DNA of 64,000 bases from PWXP01 sp040772845. GTDB lineage: Bacteria > Planctomycetota > Planctomycetia > Pirellulales > Thermoguttaceae. Shown in pieces: positions 62,310-64,000 of the stretch (within the stretch, counting starts at the first letter, position 1; every line of letters begins with the position of its first letter). The translations under genes were made by a program, and so were the position numbers. The stretch covers positions 4,278,001 through 4,342,000 of the forward strand of contig JAXGXG010000001.1 of the NCBI GenBank assembly GCA_040772845.1, read 5' to 3'. The notes beneath the pieces were generated by a model. That model ran no database searches, was not told where the DNA came from, and saw only the letters and a program-made list of their open reading frames with translations.

Positions 62310-63530
62310 ATGAGCAACGTTTTACGTCTAGCCCTGGTCGATCCTGACGATTCCCAGCGAGAATCGATGAAGTCGATGTTGCTGGGAATGGACATGATTT
62401 GGCTGGAAGCCGAATGTTCCCGTTACGAGTTTTTTGCCGACGTGGTCGCCCAGACGAACCCCGATATCGGGTTGGTCTGCATTGACGAGGACCCCCCGAA
62501 GGCGCTCGATCTGGTTCGCCAACTCGGCGAAGCCTCGCCCAATTGCGCCGTGCTCGTGGTAAGCTCTTCGAGTGACGGAAACCTGATCTTGCAGGCGTTG
62601 CGCGCCGGAGCGAAGGAATTCCTTACCCAGCCGGTCCGTATTGAAGACTTGCTCGGCGCCCTCGGACGAATTAGCGAACGGCGCGCCGGACGCGCCGGAG
62701 AGAACCGCCCACGCGGCAGCCAAGTGATTGCCATCGCCGGGGCTACCGGCGGTGTGGGGACTACCAGTGTCGCCGTAAATCTGGGCTGTGCCCTGGCCGC
62801 CGATGAGAAGAACTCCGTCGCACTGATCGACCTCGACCTGTGCCTGGGCGATGCCGACGTCTTTCTCGATACGATCCCCGACTATACGCTCGTAGACGTT
62901 GCCCAGAACGTCACGCGCCTCGACTTCTCCCTGCTGAAGCGGTCGCTGACGAAACACTCCTCGGGGCTCTACCTGCTGCCTCGGCCGGTACAGATCGAAG
63001 ACATGCGTCTGATCGGCGCCGAAGACCTCCAGCGTGTGATCGGGCTGCTGAAGGCGACGTTCACGCACCTGGTGTTGGACCTCTCCAAGAGCTTCAGCAC
63101 GATCGACATGATGGCCCTGGAGATGGCCAACCACATCCTGCTGGTAACCCAGCTCGACCTGCCATGCCTGCGTAACGTCGTCCGCCTGATGATGTCGCTA
63201 GGCGAGATGGACAACATGGCCAAGAAGGTCAAGATTGTGGTGAACCGGGCCGGCCTGGAGCAGGGGCAGATCACGCTGAAGAAGGCCGAAGAGACCATCG
63301 GCAAGGACATCTTCTGGCAACTCCCCAACGATTACCGCACCATGGTCGAGGTCCGCAACAACGGCGTCCCGCTGATCGAGCAGGCGCCGAAGGCGGCAAT
63401 CACCCAATCGATTCTCGCGCTGGCCCAGGCCCTTTCGTCCGACGAGAAGACGCCTCAGCGCGACGCCGGCGGCAAGAAGTCGGTGCTCGGACGCCTGTTC
63501 AACTTCGGCGCCGCCAAAGGCGCGAAATAG
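62310..63530 (+). CDS. cpaE: CpaE/TadZ, receiver-like domain plus ParA/MinD-type ATPase
   Basis: A 406-aa protein. Residues 1-120 are an atypical receiver domain (LRLALVDPDDSQRESMKSML, VLVVSSSSDGNLILQALRAG). The rest is a MinD/ParA-like domain with GATGGVGTTSVAVNLGCALA: the deviant Walker A lacks the usual signature lysine, as in many TadZ proteins. SVALIDLDLCLGDADVFLDT and LVLDLSKSFSTIDMMALEMA follow. TadZ proteins place the Tad machine at a cell pole. The gene starts 3 nt after cpaC. The ATPase TadA and platform TadB/C do not follow here; the next gene runs on the other strand. Confidence 0.93.
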   Translation: MSNVLRLALVDPDDSQRESMKSMLLGMDMIWLEAECSRYEFFADVVAQTNPDIGLVCIDEDPPKALDLVRQLGEASPNCAVLVVSSSSDGNLILQALRAGAKEFLTQPVRIEDLLGALGRISERRAGRAGENRPRGSQVIAIAGATGGVGTTSVAVNLGCALAADEKNSVALIDLDLCLGDADVFLDTIPDYTLVDVAQNVTRLDFSLLKRSLTKHSSGLYLLPRPVQIEDMRLIGAEDLQRVIGLLKATFTHLVLDLSKSFSTIDMMALEMANHILLVTQLDLPCLRNVVRLMMSLGEMDNMAKKVKIVVNRAGLEQGQITLKKAEETIGKDIFWQLPNDYRTMVEVRNNGVPLIEQAPKAAITQSILALAQALSSDEKTPQRDAGGKKSVLGRLFNFGAAKGAK

Positions 63531-63533
63531 CCG

Positions 63534-63818
63534 TCACAGCTCGCTTGTCAGCCGGTCGAACGTGGCAACCGGCACGGCCGGCAACGTCGTGAACGCGATA
63601 CCGGTGAGCTTCGTCAGGGCGATCGAGACCTTGATTGCATCTTCCAAGCCAGGCATGGAGACGATGATCAGCAGGTCGTGTTCGCCCAACATGGCATAGA
63701 TTGTCTCCACCTCGCCACCGAACTGCCGGACCATATTCTTGGCCGTCTGCGTTCGCTGGATGCTCATCCCCTGGAGCGCCTTCGTGGAGTATTTCCCCAA
63801 CATCACAAAAGTCTGCAT
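63534..63818 (-). CDS. GYD-domain protein
   Basis: A 94-aa protein from ATG 63818, reading MQTFVMLGKYSTKALQGMSI, then VRQFGGEVETIYAMLGEHDL and LIIVSMPGLEDAIKVSIALT. This is the dimeric alpha/beta-barrel GYD family of unknown role, here with G-K-Y-S near the start. Soluble; convergent with cpaE, with stop codons only 3 nt apart. Confidence 0.88.
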   Translation of the reverse strand: MQTFVMLGKYSTKALQGMSIQRTQTAKNMVRQFGGEVETIYAMLGEHDLLIIVSMPGLEDAIKVSIALTKLTGIAFTTLPAVPVATFDRLTSEL

Positions 63819-63979
63819 GGTAAACCCCCAATCATTTTCGCAGCACCCGTGCCCGAGTGTGCTGAACCCATCAACCGTTGCCCTGACCCCACGGTGTTCA
63901 GCATAGTCCAGTCCACCGCCCTCGCCCACCCCGCCTCCCAGGTTTTCGGCTCTTCCGTTACCCGAGCACAAACCCTGCA

Positions 63980-64000
63980 TTCGTACTCGTGCTCGTAATC
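63980..64000. repeat. Arm of the hairpin repeat at the window edge
   Basis: The last 20 bases, TCGTACTCGTGCTCGTAATC, are the inverse of the GATTACGAGCACGAGTACGA arm in the 36.5-38.3 kb array. A further copy or array of the same element probably continues outside the window. Confidence 0.7.

Overview
The window is chromosomal DNA of a GC-rich bacterium, most likely a planctomycete or close PVC relative. This is inferred from PEP-CTERM-sorted surface proteins, many large secreted carbohydrate-active proteins (beta-helix, DUF4838, oligogalacturonate-lyase-like propeller, CocE hydrolase), a FucP-type sugar porter, a Flp/Tad pilus locus and abundant long palindromic intergenic repeats. No rRNA or tRNA gene and no CRISPR array was seen.

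Layout. 0-8.4 kb is a defence-like and decaying island: a three-gene module ending in a NERD-domain helicase, whose first gene is cut by an IS4-family element (10-bp target duplication, new start codon supplied by the IS end), a Cas10/Cmr2 N-terminal remnant, and an AbiE module with intact antitoxin and truncated toxin, bracketed by 87-bp direct repeats. 8.5-21.8 kb holds secreted carbohydrate proteins and a sugar transporter. 22.1-25.1 kb is a wecB-rfbB-glycosyltransferase operon. 25.4-32.8 kb carries a secreted protein, an NhaP-type antiporter and a hybrid histidine kinase broken by a 1-nt frameshift. 33.2-36.3 kb has two PEP-CTERM paralogues, one a pseudogene, sharing a near-identical 497-bp 3' half. 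36.5-38.3 kb is a tandem array of about 160-bp hairpin units split by a four-helix-bundle (S23/Avd-like) gene; this is the most unusual structure in the window. 38.3-46.0 kb is a ribose/nucleoside operon (propeller, nucleoside hydrolase, ribokinase, RbsB, RbsA, RbsC) with a DUF433/DUF5615 toxin-antitoxin pair lodged between rbsB and rbsA. 46.4-49.97 kb has two unknown genes and an ABC exporter. 50.3-51.1 kb is a broken LamG PEP-CTERM gene. 51.7-54.7 kb is an ABC-three-component (DUF2326) conflict system between 44-bp direct repeats. 55.7 kb is a TrpB2-type gene. 57.5-63.5 kb is a Tad locus (c-di-GMP riboswitch, flp, prepilin peptidase, broken tadE, cpaB, cpaC, cpaE). A GYD protein and one arm of the hairpin repeat close the window.

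Functionally, the ribose operon appears to import and phosphorylate ribose released from extracellular nucleosides, the secreted enzymes fit polysaccharide scavenging, and the riboswitch suggests c-di-GMP control of pilin production. Several genes need a single extra nucleotide to be intact, so either real decay or small consensus errors must be kept in mind.
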